DNA of 64,000 nucleotides from contig CM075853.1 of assembly GCA_037975125.1 (NCBI GenBank), positions 37,336,113 to 37,400,112 of the forward strand, written 5' to 3'. The translations under genes and the position numbers were made by a program. Source of the stretch: Latrodectus hesperus (Eukaryota > Arthropoda > Arachnida > Araneae > Theridiidae). Numbering within the stretch: position 1 is the first letter of the stretch; every line of letters begins with the position of its first letter. Of this stretch, positions 1 to 12,265 are shown in pieces. A model generated the notes under the pieces. The model ran no database searches, had not been told where the DNA came from, and was given only the letters and a program-made list of their open reading frames with translations.

Positions 1-2095
1 GGTACTTGAGAACTATTTTCAAGAGACACTGTTCATAAGAGATTCGGTAAGAAATTTTTTTAGGCATCTATAATCTTCTATTTTATTTTTCAAAAAAAAT
101 TGCAGCGAAATAAATAAAAAAAATCTTCGTTTTCTTTTTAAATAACACTAACTTTGCTCTTTTTCATTACCGGAAAAAATGCTGATTCATTTTTTTTGCA
201 AAAAAACAACATCCTATAATGACTTGTTTTGACTTAACTTTTTGGACAAAGAAAATAAACTAATTTGGAAAGAAAATAAAAAAAAGTAAAGAACACTTTT
301 GATGTTAATACAGAAAATATTTTTTTGCAATTTTCCTCATCTTATGATTTTTTTAATATGCTTAAATTATTAAAAAGATTCGATTCTGATGAAATGAACG
401 CTAAACGTTTTTTCAGACAAGTTAATTAAATATTTTATGGGTAAATGCGTTAAAAGAAGAGTGCTCTGCTGCTAAAAATTTAATTTCAATAATTTAATTT
501 TTGCCGCTGATTTGGCGTTTATATTTTTATACAAGTTAATAATACTTAAAATCTTGTGAATTTATTCTTTTTTAAACAAAACTTTTTTCCAGTATAAAGT
601 AACCCTTTTGAAGGATTTTTTTCATTAAAAAAGTTTCTATAATAAAAAACTTTTTTATTAAAAAATTCCTTGCTTTTTACTTTTAATGCCTTAAGAAATT
701 TTAAATTGATTAGAATAAAACATTGTGAAACTATTTAAAATGATAGTCTGTAACAGAAATTGTTTTATTGATATTCCAAATAACCAATTATACACTTTTT
801 GTACCAGATATTTATATAAATCACAATAATTCAAGTTAAGAAAGAATTGAATTATGCAGTAATTTGTATAACTTATAGTAATTGCAGATTTTAGTCATGA
901 GATTGTTAAGATTATCGAAAAATTGTTTCTTGGATTTACTTTAAACTTTGTTCCCTTAATTGTAGCAAAACAATCTTTTGGGCATTTTTAATAAAACTTT
1001 AACATATAAACTTTAATCAACACATCTTAAAACTGTGTATGATTTTTTATTTTAAAATATATTTAAAAGTATTTACTTCAAAAAATTAATATAAAGTACA
1101 AAATATTTGAAAGTTTAATGCACATTTAAATGAATGGATTAAAATTCTTATTTAATTCAATTAATCTACTTTATCAAGTACAAAAGCATTTTACTCATAA
1201 CGTATTTGAAGATATTATTTGCGTTTCATTAAGCAGTGAGATGAGCAAGTACCGTAAAAAGATGTTTCTCCAAGAATATTGTTCTGATTAAAATATAAAC
1301 TCTTAATTTTTATTTTTTTCATCATTTATAAGAACTTTAATATCTTGATATTCAAAGAAATTAATCCACTTATATTTATTACTCAGATTATAGAGTTTAT
1401 AAAGTGTTTAATGAAATTTTTTTTGTTCGTAAAATATTGATACTTGAATAGCTGTATTTTACCTTACATTTATGTTGAATTGAATTTTATCTTGTATGGA
1501 CAAGTTCTTTATTTTTTGTTTCTTCTATTGCGCATATACATTATATAATATGTTATTTTCAAGTAAAATCCAGATTTCACCAGGTATTGTTTTAAAATTT
1601 ATCTAATTTCAAAATTATAATAATGAAATTATAATTTACTCTGATTACAGTAATTAAAAAAACAAATATTCAGTATTAGGCACAAGCAAACTCCTTAGAT
1701 TTCATTCATAACCTTAAACATGCTTTAGATATAAAAATTTTCCAATGAAGATTTAGTTTTTTGCAATCATTTACAATAAATTTTTAACTAAGGCAAAAAA
1801 TATTATATTGTAAAATATTTTGTGAAAGCTTGGTATAATTTTAGTGCAATAATTGGTAATTATGCATTCTTTAAACTTTCGTTATTCTAAAATATTCGTT
1901 CAAGTTTTCATCATAAATCATTTTTATTTTAAGAAAGTTATTAAAAAAATTAAAGGAATTAGTTATTATATATATTTGTGTGTATAATTTAATAAAATGA
2001 TTTTGTCTTAAATTGTGTAAAGCTCTTACTTATTGAAAAAATCAGAATACATCAATTTTTAATTAAGAAATCTTTATCATTATTATTAAACTAAA
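1..2095. other. AT-rich gene-free stretch
   Basis: Very AT-rich sequence with dense poly-A and poly-T runs and stop codons in all frames. I see no repeat homology, RNA gene or exon-like segment. Confidence 0.6.
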
Positions 2096-2129
2096 ACGTA
2101 TCACATACTTATTAAACTATAAAAACAAA

Positions 2130-2680
2130 TCCTTCTCGAAGAAATTTCTTGTCTCTCTAAGGCCATATTATGATCGTCGAAACTGTTATTTCTAGTGTAA
2201 CGAGTATAAATCACTTGATACGTAATATCACCTGATACGTAGTATTTCAAATTAACAAATGAAAAGAATACGGTTATGATTAGCGTTCGAAAGATTTCCT
2301 TAACAAAGGGAAACATCTGCGCATATGACATCGAGGGAAAAGAGAACGGCAGGAATCAATTGCAAACGACAACAAAAACACGGAGATATTGGATTTCTGG
2401 GAGTCTAATATGTTTGACATAACCCTGATCTCGCGTTCTCTCTAATTAAAGAGCCCTGTGTCAAAATACAGGCTACGGGCCTGACAACTGCGGGTAATTA
2501 CGAGCAAGAATGAAGATGCTGTTATTAATAATTCTGTGGTTCTTCCGCCTAGATTGATTTACTTGCAGAAGACCGTGTATCGATTTAGTAAACGCTGAAT
2601 TAAGATATTAGAGAAGTGTTCATTAGTAACTTGTTCGAGTTCGTCGAAAAGAGACTTTGTTTTAAAGTTCTATAGATAAC
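2130..2680. other. GC-enriched unique island (candidate regulatory element)
   Basis: The base composition here is visibly less AT-rich than on either side. It holds homeodomain-type cores inside ordered sequence: CTCTCTAATTAAAGAG near 2438 and GGTAATTACGAG near 2493. A 76-aa minus-strand ORF (2101-2331) overlaps the left part but resembles no protein family I know. I read the block as a possible conserved noncoding element. Alternatives are an exon of a long noncoding RNA or an unrecognised old repeat. Confidence 0.3.
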
Positions 2681-2699
2681 TGATAAATCATTCCTCATA

Positions 2700-5600
2700 A
2701 TGCCTATGATTTTGCTCCTTCAATTATATAAATAACTCTAGACATGCGGTTGTGAGTAAAAGTTCTTTTATTATGGCAAAATAATTTGCAGTTTTGAAAT
2801 TGGAAAAATAATCTGTTGAGATTTGTTTCATTTTACTTCAGTAATCACTATATTTTCCTGAATTTCTATTTAAGTTAAGAAAGGCTTTCGCTTAATATAA
2901 ATGGCTTATGCTTATTAAAATGCTAGATGGATCAATAAAATATAATAATTAGAATACTATAAATATATTATTTTTAAAAATCCAGAATTAATTAATTTAA
3001 ACTGTATTAGTGCAACATATTTAATGCATGGTTTAAATCAATTAAATAAGGAATTATTGTTTCCAAAGAAATAATAATTATTTTTTTAATAATTTGGTGA
3101 ATTATAATATACTAAAGTAAAGTTCTGGTTATAATTATACAAAAAATAAAGGAATAAAACTTACTCAAAGGCTGTCGATGGTAAAGGCAAATTAGGCTTG
3201 TTGTGAGAATTAAAGATGCATATTTTTGAAGAATATATTTGATGAAATTAATTTATAAAAATTCTTCAACTCAATCAGATATGACTTATGAAACTGAGTA
3301 TTCAAATTAAAATGTCGGATACATATAAAATGATTAAAAGCTTAGAATGAAACAATAAATTGGTTTTAAATAAATTAATGCGCCACATATTAATTTTTTA
3401 ATAAAATATTAGGAAACAAATAAATTGAAGTATATGAAATGAATGAATGACAAATACCTTATAAGTTACAAAATTTTATAGAATTTTTGATGATTACACT
3501 ATATCATTTCAATAAAGCTTTATCTTTTGTTAACATAAATATTAAAAGTAATGTCTAAAAATTAAAATTTTTCTAATTAGATAACGATCTCACTTTAACC
3601 TATCCACATTTCTGAAAAGTAAGGAATGATAAAGTTCGAAAATTAAATATTTAAAAATTAGTTTTATCATTTAATCATTGTTATGTATGTTTATTCTATA
3701 TTTCTTAATGTATGTCTGATTTACAATTAAAGGATCAATCATACGGAGAATATTATTTCACTCATGCATTTAAACTTTACAAAAGAAATGATGCGCGATT
3801 TTGCTATTCAACATATCACGTCCCAACTTAGAAATTCCCACCTGTTTGTTACTTATATAGTACCTACCCCTGATTTGGAACCAACTTACGTTTTCTTTTG
3901 CACGTATGTGCTGAAATTTTGGAAATATGTTGATAAGCCGCTCGTATTTTTACTGACTGTAGAAATGAAAACACATTTAAAAAATGTTTTAACAATCACA
4001 GAAACAATTTTTTTTACTTTTATTCCTTTAAATGAGATTATCCGAATCCATTTATATGCTTTTTAATAATGTAAGATTTTTTTGAATTAAATAAAATGTA
4101 GGATTAAATTTGTTTCTTATATTATAGATTCTGGATTACATAGATATATTTTGATGTAACTTGTGCAATTTTAATGCTACTATCCAGATCATGTTCGAAA
4201 TAAAAAGATTACTCATTTTTAATGACAACATTTAAATAATACTTTAAAAACATTTAGTTTAAGAAATGTATAATTTACTTTTATTGTTTTCGTTGTTTTC
4301 AATCACTAACCATTAAAATCTGAGCAATAAAATATACGAAGTAATCAATTGTTTCACATTAATATCTATATACACTCATAGGTTAGATTTTGTTCAACCA
4401 AAATGATATCCTTTGAAGTTTCAGCATAAATTTAATGATAGTTTTACTCTGTATCCAAATTAAAATGGGTAATTGCATTATATTTGCTAAGTAATTTAGA
4501 ATAATTTCCGAAATTACCTCTCACAAGATAAGCTATTATACGATCCCTACACCATGTAAGGTTAGCCGAAATAGCATGGGGAGGTCTTAATAGCTTATAG
4601 AAGAGTGTCGACCAAAAATAAAAGTTTAATCTTTTTTGTTCATTAAGCGAGTAAATGATATGAAGGAAAAAGGGCCAATGTGTGTGTGCTTATCACACTG
4701 AGCACAGTAAAAAGGGTTACTATTCTTTCTTTCTTCCTTACTTGCGCCAAAATAAAATTAGAATTTTGTTTTCAAAGAAACAAAGCCAAAACTCTTTTTA
4801 TTTGGCGATTATTTTTTCCTCTGTATTGAAAAATAGCGTAATTTTCCCATTTTTTTCATGCACTGAAGATGACTTGACTGATTAAGATAAGAGTCAGGGG
4901 TAAAATTCCAATCTTTTGTGGTGGTGCAACAACGTTTTAAATAATTGAATTTAACGTGCATTGTTAAACAAAGTATCTATAATAGTTACTATTAACATTT
5001 TTGCATTTTGATTAATTAAATGTTTTCTTATTATGATTTAATTTTTCCATGCTGTAAAATTATTCAATTTAAGTTTAAAATTAAAAATATTAAAATAACA
5101 GGGAATTAGTTAAAAGAAATATTATTATTATAATGTTTAGATTAATCTTACAATAATTATGTAAAAGTGCAATTATAAATCTCTTAAAAATGTTTGGTGA
5201 CTTAAATGATTCTATAACTCTAAAAATGTGCCAATAAGTCTAACATCATTTTTATAATTTTTTATTGAAAATCACTGTTGTTTTACTTTGAATGATTATT
5301 TCTGGTAACGGATTTTTTTTTTCTAAAATACCGAATCGGCTATATTTGGGGTATCAGTCTTTTTATGGATTAAAACATACATAAAATCAAAATCATGTTT
5401 AAAAAATGTTTTTTAAGTTTTTATACGAAACGGTTATTAAATATATCCTGATTCACGTACTGTGGCCGAAACTGTTAATATATAAAAAATATTAAAAATA
5501 GTATAAAATTATATTTTAGTTTTCGAAAGAAAATTATTACGGAGTATACTTTGTGGAATTAATAAAAATAAATGATGAAAAAAAGGATATATAATTTTGA

Positions 5601-5730
5601 ACTTTTCCCGATTTATAAATAATGTGCCATTTTAAAATATATTAAAATGAAAATAATGAAGTCCATCCCTCCTTTGGTATGAATAAATAATGTTTCTTAA
5701 AAACGCTATTAAAATATTAAATATTGAAAT
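2700..5730. other. AT-rich gene-free stretch
   Basis: AT-rich noncoding sequence. The longest ORF (100 aa at 3764-4066, plus) has no recognisable domain and looks like chance. A small foldback lies at 4529-4597, with 10-bp arms TAAGCTATTA/TAATAGCTTA. Nothing else is supported. Confidence 0.5.
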
Positions 5731-5734
5731 ATAG

Positions 5735-5890
5735 AGCTGCTATAACTGGAAAACGAAGAAGATCAAGATGGTCTGATTCAGAAATTGGACTATTTGACAA
5801 TTAAAGAAAAGAACTAGAGATGGAAGACAAAAGCCAAAAGTCTCATCAAATAATCTTCAAATAAAAACAATGATAATGATAAAAACACCA
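5735..5890 (+). pseudogene. RTE-type LINE 3'-end relic
   Basis: The plus strand reads GKRRRSRWSDSE, then a frameshift, then a TAG where a tryptophan is expected in the N-W-R-W-K-T-K-A motif, then KAKSLIK and a stop. RTE-like retrotransposon ORFs end in an R-G-R-P-x-x-R-W ... N-W-x-x-K-A block of this kind, and the better preserved copy at 29873-30365 has the same arrangement. A short tail of AATGATAATGATAA repeats follows, as expected for RTE 3' ends. Only about 50 codons survive, so this is a 5'-truncated, mutated insertion. The identification rests on a short motif and is moderately secure. Confidence 0.45.
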
Positions 5891-6171
5891 GAAAGATTTT
5901 TCTAAAAATACTCCTAATCAATGTATCCAAGAATATTACATAGTAGTGTAATTAACATAATAAAACTCAATTTTTATAATGACACTTTTAATTTTAGATT
6001 TTTGGGAACACATATGTTCAGCAATATAACAGCACAGCATATTTATGCAACCAATTCTAAGCAAAGTGTCAATGAGTTTAACGTAGAATATTTAACCACA
6101 TACGCATAATAAGTATGATGCTAAGTAACAAAAGAAATGTGTTTCTTAATACATTTTTTATTATATATATA

Positions 6172-6190
6172 GAAAGAGAGAGAGAGAGAG
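6172..6190. repeat. short (AG)n microsatellite
   Basis: Nine to ten AG units following a short AT run. Confidence 0.85.
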
Positions 6191-6398
6191 TAATTAAAAT
6201 TAATAGGTATGCCAAGTACAACTGAATAATAATGCTAACTAGATTTGAAGGAAAATGAAAAATAATAAGAAAACTGAAGGATATGGAATGCTAAAACTGT
6301 GAAATAACTCACTTTTTAAATTAAAAAATTGTTTAAATTATCAAGCAAATAAAAACATGTGTGTGAATATTTTAATCTTCATTAAATTTTCCAAAATC

Positions 6399-6401
<3 letters not shown>

Positions 6402-6460
<59 letters not shown>
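6402..6460. repeat. (TG)n microsatellite, about 29 units
   Basis: An uninterrupted TG run of 59 bases. Pure TG tracts of this length can form Z-DNA and are usually polymorphic. Confidence 0.97.
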
Positions 6461-6462
<2 letters not shown>

Positions 6463-6738
6463 AGGAGGTAATAGTTGATGCAGAAGTACAATAATAAAAC
6501 AGGTTTTAATTGAAATGAAGAAGAAAAGACAGTAACTATTTTATGAGAATACTTGAGTAATTTGTTAAATTTTTTATGTTATTTGGCGATAAAAATTTAT
6601 TTATTATCACATTTGTTATTATTTATACAATCAGAAAATTTAAGACATGTAAATATTGTGTATTTGACTGCAACCGAGAAATGAATTAATTTAAATTCTA
6701 ATAATTTATATATTTTATGTGTTTAGGAAATATGTATA

Positions 6739-8101
6739 CACTGCTGGCCACCGTAAATGCAGCACCCTGAAGGAAGCCTGCAAATAACATGAAATTTGCT
6801 ACATGCATTAGAGCTGAGACAGGCAAATGATTAGAATTTCAGCGCAGACGCACACTTCAAAATGATATTTAAGACTTGGAGATTTCGACTATTTCATGTT
6901 AGGCAATTGTGTTTTTTTTTTTTCCAAAAAAAAACATTAATTATTTTTTTGCAGAAAACAGCGATCATTTTTTGATCAAGTATCCAGAGTTCGACAGAGG
7001 AAGGATAGTGGCCTACCCAGATTGTGGATTATCTTTCAGGGAAATCGGTAGTCATGTTGAATGAAACCAAGCAACTGTAATGTGATCGTTGGATGCAGGA
7101 GGGTACGAAGAGCCAGCTTTTTCGATTGCATCCACTTCAGTGCAACACTTCACGTGATGACAGCCAAATTGTGCGCATGGCAGTAACGGATCGCTCAGTC
7201 ACATCACAAAACATAGCACAGCACATTCAGTCGGTAACGCATCATCCAGTGTCTGCGTGTACCATTCGACGCCGTTAACAGCAGAGTGATCTGTTAACAA
7301 GACGTCCATTGCTTCGTCTACCCTTGACATTGAACCACAGACGTCTCCGACGCCAATGGTGCAATAAAAGAAGTATTTGGATGGCAGAATGGAATGAAAT
7401 TTTCTTTACTGACGAGTCACGCTTCTGTCTGCAATAACACGAAGGTCAAATTTGAGTCTAGAGATAGGATGCTGAACCGCTGCATCATGCATCGCCACAC
7501 TGGTCCTGCACCGTGTTCTTTAATATGGGCGGTATATTGGATAGCACTCTTGCACTCCTCTAGTACGTATGCTGGTACTTTAAACATCCAGTGCTATATC
7601 TCCGAGGTGTTGGAGCCAGTTGTCTTTCCTTACATTCAGGGTTTGCCCACATCCATATATCATTAGGAAAATGCACAACCACATGTGCCACGCATTGTCC
7701 AATGTTTCTTCGTCAATCACGAAATGAATTGCTTTCCTGGCCGGCTCGCTCTCTGGATCGTTCACCGATAAAAAACATGGGAACCATGGTTTCAAAGCGA
7801 TTGTTCCAGATTATTTCCAGCTGCTACACCAGTTCAACTTTGGCAATGTGTGGAAGCTGCTTGGTCTGCTGCACCCCAAGAACACTTTCAAAGTCCCATT
7901 GAATCAATGCCGAGGCATGTGGCAGCAGTGATCATCAACAGTAGTGGCTACTCTGGCTAGTGATTTTGGCATTAACCACACTTCTCAGAAGTCTAAAAAT
8001 TTAATCATTTGATAACTGTGGTCAACATGTTATCTACAAAATAAAATTTGTTGTGATATCTCTTGTCTTTCTTGGCGTTGCAACTTGGGTGGCCAGCAGT
8101 G
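6739..8101 (+). mobile_element. Tc1-like DNA transposon, heavily decayed (TIR to TIR)
   Basis: The left end starts CACTGCTGGCCACC after a TA dinucleotide. The right end is its inverted complement, finishing GGTGGCCAGCAGTG at 8101. The flanking TA has become TG on the right. The length of about 1.36 kb and the TIR style match Tc1-like elements. The broken transposase lies between the TIRs on the plus strand. The TIRs differ from those of the element at 14416-15823, so it is another subfamily. It cannot move by itself. Confidence 0.85.
6975..7960 (+). pseudogene. Tc1-like transposase, dead
   Basis: Tc1-like transposases have an N-terminal helix-turn-helix DNA-binding part and a DD34E catalytic domain that cuts at TA sites. 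Here the fragments fall in several plus-strand frames. FDRGRIVAYPDCGLSF (about 6990-7037) is the first helix-turn-helix, FFTDESRFCLQ (about 7402-7434) carries the first catalytic Asp (codon 7411-7413), and the C-terminus ends SSGYSG then TAG at 7958. The second Asp, expected in QQDNARPHV, reads H-stop-E-N-A-Q-P-H-V, so Glu replaces Asp at 7667-7669. The final Glu of SPIENVW is Lys at 7771-7773. Those two codons are 104 bases apart instead of 105, showing a 1-base deletion. There are also many stops. The protein matches the better preserved copy at 14551-15591 along its length. Confidence 0.85.
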
Positions 8102-8109
8102 TGTTTAAT

Positions 8110-8915
8110 TTGAAATATATTAGAAAATGTTTCTTTCCTTTATTATATGTTTTGATATTGATCTTATATTAATTTTTCGTGATTATATATTTATGCTTAA
8201 ATATTTTTAATAACATTTAATTTTAAATTTTTTTTTTTAAAATGAGTGCGCTCCACAAATTTGAAGTTTGTTATTAATTTTCTGCTGATAAAAAAGCAAT
8301 GAGCATACATCTTATCGTATGAATATTTCTACTCCTGGACATTTATATTTTTTGCAAACATTTTGATTATTTATTTACAAGTCAGCGTTTTCTTCTGATA
8401 AAAGTTAGGTTTATTTGCACGCATATATTTTGTTTGTAAATTAGCATTTTGTAAATCTTTTTATTAGCTATCGATGAATATCTCTTTAAGAATAGGCAAA
8501 AAAGATTTTATAATTTTTTATATATTTTTAAAAAATTTTATTTTAAACTGAGTACATTATTCGATTTAGATTTTTTTAAATTCCGTTTTAGAATAAAGTT
8601 TACTGGCTTGACAAATTGACATAGAAATACATCAATAAGTTCTAGGACTCAACTAATATCTCTGGTATGTACGCTTTTAGTGGCTCAAAAAAATCTATTA
8701 TGGATTTTGTTTACAGGACACGTAAGTTTTATTATATGCGAGAGGCAAATGGTTCTCTTTTTGGCCTTTGATTCAATTGTTCGTTGGTTCAAGCCCCCCT
8801 TTTGGCTTGGATATTTTAATGTGAGTAAATTCACTTTAGACACTCACTGTCTAATTAGCCCTTTTCTACAAAAATTACGATTGAGAAATAAATAATTCAA
8901 AGCCAGTACAACTTG
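8110..8915. other. AT-rich spacer
   Basis: Noncoding AT-rich sequence between the Tc1-like element and the nested retro-insertion. The 71-aa ORF at 8680-8895 has no family resemblance. Confidence 0.5.
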
Positions 8916-8917
8916 GC

Positions 8918-8931
8918 CAAGGTATTGGATT
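8918..8931. repeat. left copy of 14-bp target site duplication
   Basis: CAAGGTATTGGATT is repeated exactly at 12266-12279. The two copies bracket the SINE pieces and the LINE between them, as expected of a target site duplication made by LINE-type integration. Confidence 0.7.
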
Positions 8932-9180
8932 ATTGTTGTTATCGTGTGCCCGTTAGGCTGGCAATATGGGGTGCGCTACTCCACTTTTTCAACTGAACCA
9001 TATTTTGGTGTGGAGTCCGACTTCTTCAGTACACACATGCAATAGGGACCCGTTTATGGGGTAGGAAACCATTTACAACACGTTCATACACATAGACATA
9101 CGCAATGGAACACCTGGTCTGTACCTTAGGTTATCAGGTATGGCTCCATCACGTAATACATCTGGTGTGACAGAATTGTC
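8932..9180 (-). mobile_element. SINE 3' part (outer element of nested insertion)
   Basis: On the minus strand this ends in CACGATAACAACAAT directly before the duplicated target site. The same AACAACAA-type tail closes other SINE-like copies in the window (59270-59480, 16520-16925, 20690-20885). It also contains TACTGAAGAAGT, shared with the SINE copy at 23240-23620. The block is GC-richer than its surroundings. Its partner 5' part is the tRNA-like head at 12136-12265. The boundary toward the LINE is uncertain: ACGTTCATACACA at 9080-9092 resembles ACATTCATACACA at 12136-12148 and may mark the real break. Confidence 0.55.
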
Positions 9181-10439
9181 ACGAAATTTCATAACAAAAT
9201 TGAATTTCAATAGGTCTCTAATATTTCAAATTAATAATTTGACAGAAATATAACAACAAAACATTTACAAAATTTTCACTATGGGAGATGACATGAGTTA
9301 CATATTGCAATAAAATTGTGAAAATAGATTATCTTAACACTCCACGTAACATTGGTAAAAAATAAAAAATAATTATCATTATGATGGTCATAGCAGACGA
9401 TATAAGTAGTTTATAACACAAATATGCAAGCAATATAATTAAGTTTAAGTAGAAGATTAAAAAAAAGAGCAAATAACTGGGGACAGATTTTCAATAAGTA
9501 CTAGTAACTCCCTCATGCTTTAATTGTGTCCTTTCATGTAACATTGCATTATTCGCAATACCAAAGGACTGCATTGTCTACACGCAGATAGTTAAGATTA
9601 CGTATGCATGAATGGTATACTATTGAACATTTAACATTTGCTGTAGGTGATAAACTGTAGAATATTTAAAGTATAACAGATTACAATCTGTTGATTCAGT
9701 TAAAATTTTGCAGCAGCTCAGTCTGTGCACTGTAGTAACCACGATTAAGAAAATTATTGAACAAATATATAATTACAATACAATAAATAATAAAAAAGGC
9801 TTAAAAAGTGAATAAAACACACAGCAAAATATTTTACCGACACTCTAATATTACTAGAAATAATAATGAACATATATTGCACTAAAATTGCTAAACAGGG
9901 TATTTCTGAAAACTCAAAGCAAAGTTGAATATAACCCCCAGTTTTATCTATAGTGGTTAAATGAAGGAAAGTGTTATATCACATGACGTACCATATGAAG
10001 ATTGTATTAGAAAAAGCAAAAATATATACAATACATTGGATAGTATATGCATAAATAAAATATATACTAATTGTGCTATATTACAATGCATTATATTTTA
10101 TCACATAAAAAACCTGCATTGTCTGTTCACAGTTTATAATGGTTTACAATGTTTATGAAATATAATGCAAAATTAGACATTAAAATTACTAATTGATAAA
10201 CTTTGCTAGGATATTTAATATTGCACGGTTGATTGATATACACCTTATCTAAATAATTATTATTATCAAAATTATAAAAACTAATTGCTAAACAAATACA
10301 ATACCTAATAATATTTTATCACAAAAAGTGGAGAAATACCTTACAATGATTTTTACTCTTTACCAAATTGTTCTTTTGATGAAATTCGTTGCTCAGTTAT
10401 GGCATTATCCTTACAGAGTTCGGATCCTTTTTCATATAT
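9181..10439. other. AT-rich segment inside the nested insertion (possible LINE 3' UTR)
   Basis: AT-rich, with no coding signal. It lies downstream of the LINE coding remains on the minus strand and upstream of the SINE 3' part, so it may be the LINE 3' untranslated region plus later insertions. No poly-A tail is visible at its left edge. Confidence 0.35.
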
Positions 10440-12135
10440 AAAGGTGATTATGTTCTTTATCTTATGCAGAAGAGAAGGAATTTTGCTAGCATATCGGAGA
10501 AACGAAGTAAGTTCTTCCGAGTTTTTAGGCACTTTTAGGTGCCATTGTTTTGTGAATCACATTCAAACACGTAATGAACAATGGTCCCAACCTGACCACA
10601 TGAACAAGCACTATTTGGAGCTATACCCCTTTTATTGAGATACTCCGATGTTGGAGTATGTCCAGAAAGAAACTGTGCTTCTTTGTGGTCCTTGACTAGG
10701 AAATCAAGAGAGACAGAAGGTTAAGGCTGTATGTCCATCTACCTTGTTCTGCCTGATTCCATTCTTGTTGCCAGGCCATTAGTAAATGGTTGCGTAATTT
10801 AGAAATCAAGTATGATTTGGGCCATTTTAATTCAATTTTTTGTGTGTTTGAGCATGCTTTGCCAGCTTGCTTTGCCAGTGTGTCAGCTCTTTCATTAGCA
10901 GTAAATCCGGCATGAGCCTTGATCCAGTGAAGAAAAATTTGCCATCTATTGCTAAATGTCCTGAGTCGATTTTGAATTTCCTGAATCAGTGGGCTTCTGT
11001 GATATGGATTATATATTCCCAAAAGAGCTGATTGGCTGTCTGACCAAATCACTGCTTTGTATAAATTATTTTCGGTTATATATTTTAATGCTTTATCAAT
11101 AGCAACCAATTCTGCTTGGAAAACACTGTTAGCTTCTCTTAATTGTCCGTGCCAATAACCACTCTCCTGTCCATTTTCGATAATGCAGAAAGCTGCTCCC
11201 ACTTGGCCTTCTATTTTTGAGCCATCAGTGAAAAAGTGTTGGTGAATGCCTTGGCACTGTGTAGGATTCGAAGTGTGAACCATTATCCCTTCCATCTGTG
11301 TTGCTTTGTGGAATAATGGTTTGAAGGGAATTTCAAAGTGGTCTGGGTTATAAATTGCATCCAGGAAAGTGATATTTTCTTGATGTTGGAGAATGTTAGA
11401 TTTAGCAGCTTCTAGTTGGACCATTAAATGTAATGGAAAGACTACTGTCAAGATGTTTAATGCTGCCGTAGAAGTCGTGCGGAAACATTTAGTGATAGTT
11501 AAGGTGAAGTGTCTCTGCAAACTGGATAGCTGTTTGACTTTTCTGCTTGTCATTGGTTCCGCTCAGACTGCTGATCCATAGCATATCATTCTTTAAATAA
11601 TAGTTTTATACCAAATTTTAAGAATTCTGGCATTTACACCCCAGTTTTTATTCGTTGTTCGTCTTAGGTTGTTAACAATAGCTATAGTTTTTATCTTTTG
11701 TTGCCTGATGTGAGTGAGCCATGATAGTTCACAATCGAGAATTACTCCTAAATATTTCATTTCCTTAACTTTTTTAATGCTTCGTCCACAAATTTCAATC
11801 TTTGGATATGATATTAAGCACTTCTTGCTGCTGCCAAAAAAGATGGCTTGAGTCTTTTCATGGTTAATTAATGTTCCTTACACAAATTTTCAAATTGAGA
11901 GAGTGCAATATTGGCAGTTAACTTTAACTGCTCTTTCGTTTTTGCGGAAACAATGAGCAGTGCATCATCGGCAAATGCTTGCAATGATGTGTTATTTGGC
12001 CATTTCTGGAGAAGGAAATCATTAAAGTATATGTTCCAAAGCAATGATCCCCCACAGGATCCCTGCGGACAGCCTCTGTTATGGTGGTGTAGTACAAAAT
12101 CTCCATCGTGTTTAATTAAACTCTTTCTATCGGAT
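10440..12135 (-). pseudogene. Jockey/I-like non-LTR retrotransposon ORF2, 3' half (RT palm, RNase H, C-terminal Cys/His)
   Basis: The minus strand encodes, in order: the end of a reverse transcriptase with GCPQGSCGGSLLWNIYFNDF and the catalytic FADD box (FADDALLIV, within 11868-12135); a linker with LINHEKTQAIFFGSSKK; an RNase H domain (286-codon ORF 11553-10696); and a C-terminal SACSCGQVGTIVHYVFEC zinc-knuckle-like motif near 10560-10610. The RNase H catalytic residues all survive: Asp110 (FFTDGS), Glu148 (QAEL), Asp172 (SDSQSA) and Asp224 (NERAD), plus His214. Lesions seen are a frameshift near 11875, in-frame TAA and TGA between 11560 and 11600, a frameshift after 10696 and a TAA near 10535. 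The 5' half, including the endonuclease and early RT motifs, is absent, which is typical of 5'-truncated retrotransposition. The family (Jockey versus I versus a related clade) cannot be settled by eye. Confidence 0.85.
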
Positions 12136-12265
12136 ACATTCATACACAGAAAGGACAAAGACAAGATAGATAGAAAGAGATAGTACATCCATGCCTGAAC
12201 TGGATTTGAACCTAGGACCTTCCTATTCGTAGTCAGGAACTCTGACCACTAGACAGGGCAAGCGG
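12136..12265 (-). mobile_element. tRNA-derived SINE head (5' part of outer element)
   Basis: Read on the minus strand, this shows a pol III A-box-like TCTAGTGGTCAGAG, a tRNA-like middle, and a B-box GGTTCAAATCC, then GGCATGGATG and a pyrimidine-rich body. The promoter layout is that of a tRNA-derived SINE. It directly abuts the right copy of the 14-bp target duplication, so this is the true 5' end of the inserted element. The heads at 37225-37312 and 39745-40028 are related in layout. Confidence 0.75.

Noticed and set aside
3764..4066. 100-aa plus-strand ORF
   Set aside because: No domain, no coding-like composition, single frame in AT-rich background.
4529..4597. miniature inverted-repeat element
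   Set aside because: The arms are only 10 bp and there is no target duplication; chance is likely.
7580..7902. 71-aa and 103-aa ORFs inside the first Tc1-like element
   Set aside because: Off-frame readings of the decayed transposase.
11393..12183. plus-strand ORFs across the LINE
   Set aside because: Shadow frames of the minus-strand RT and RNase H remains.
12136..12265. functional tRNA gene
   Set aside because: Pol III boxes are present, but the sequence continues into a SINE body and is bounded by a target duplication.
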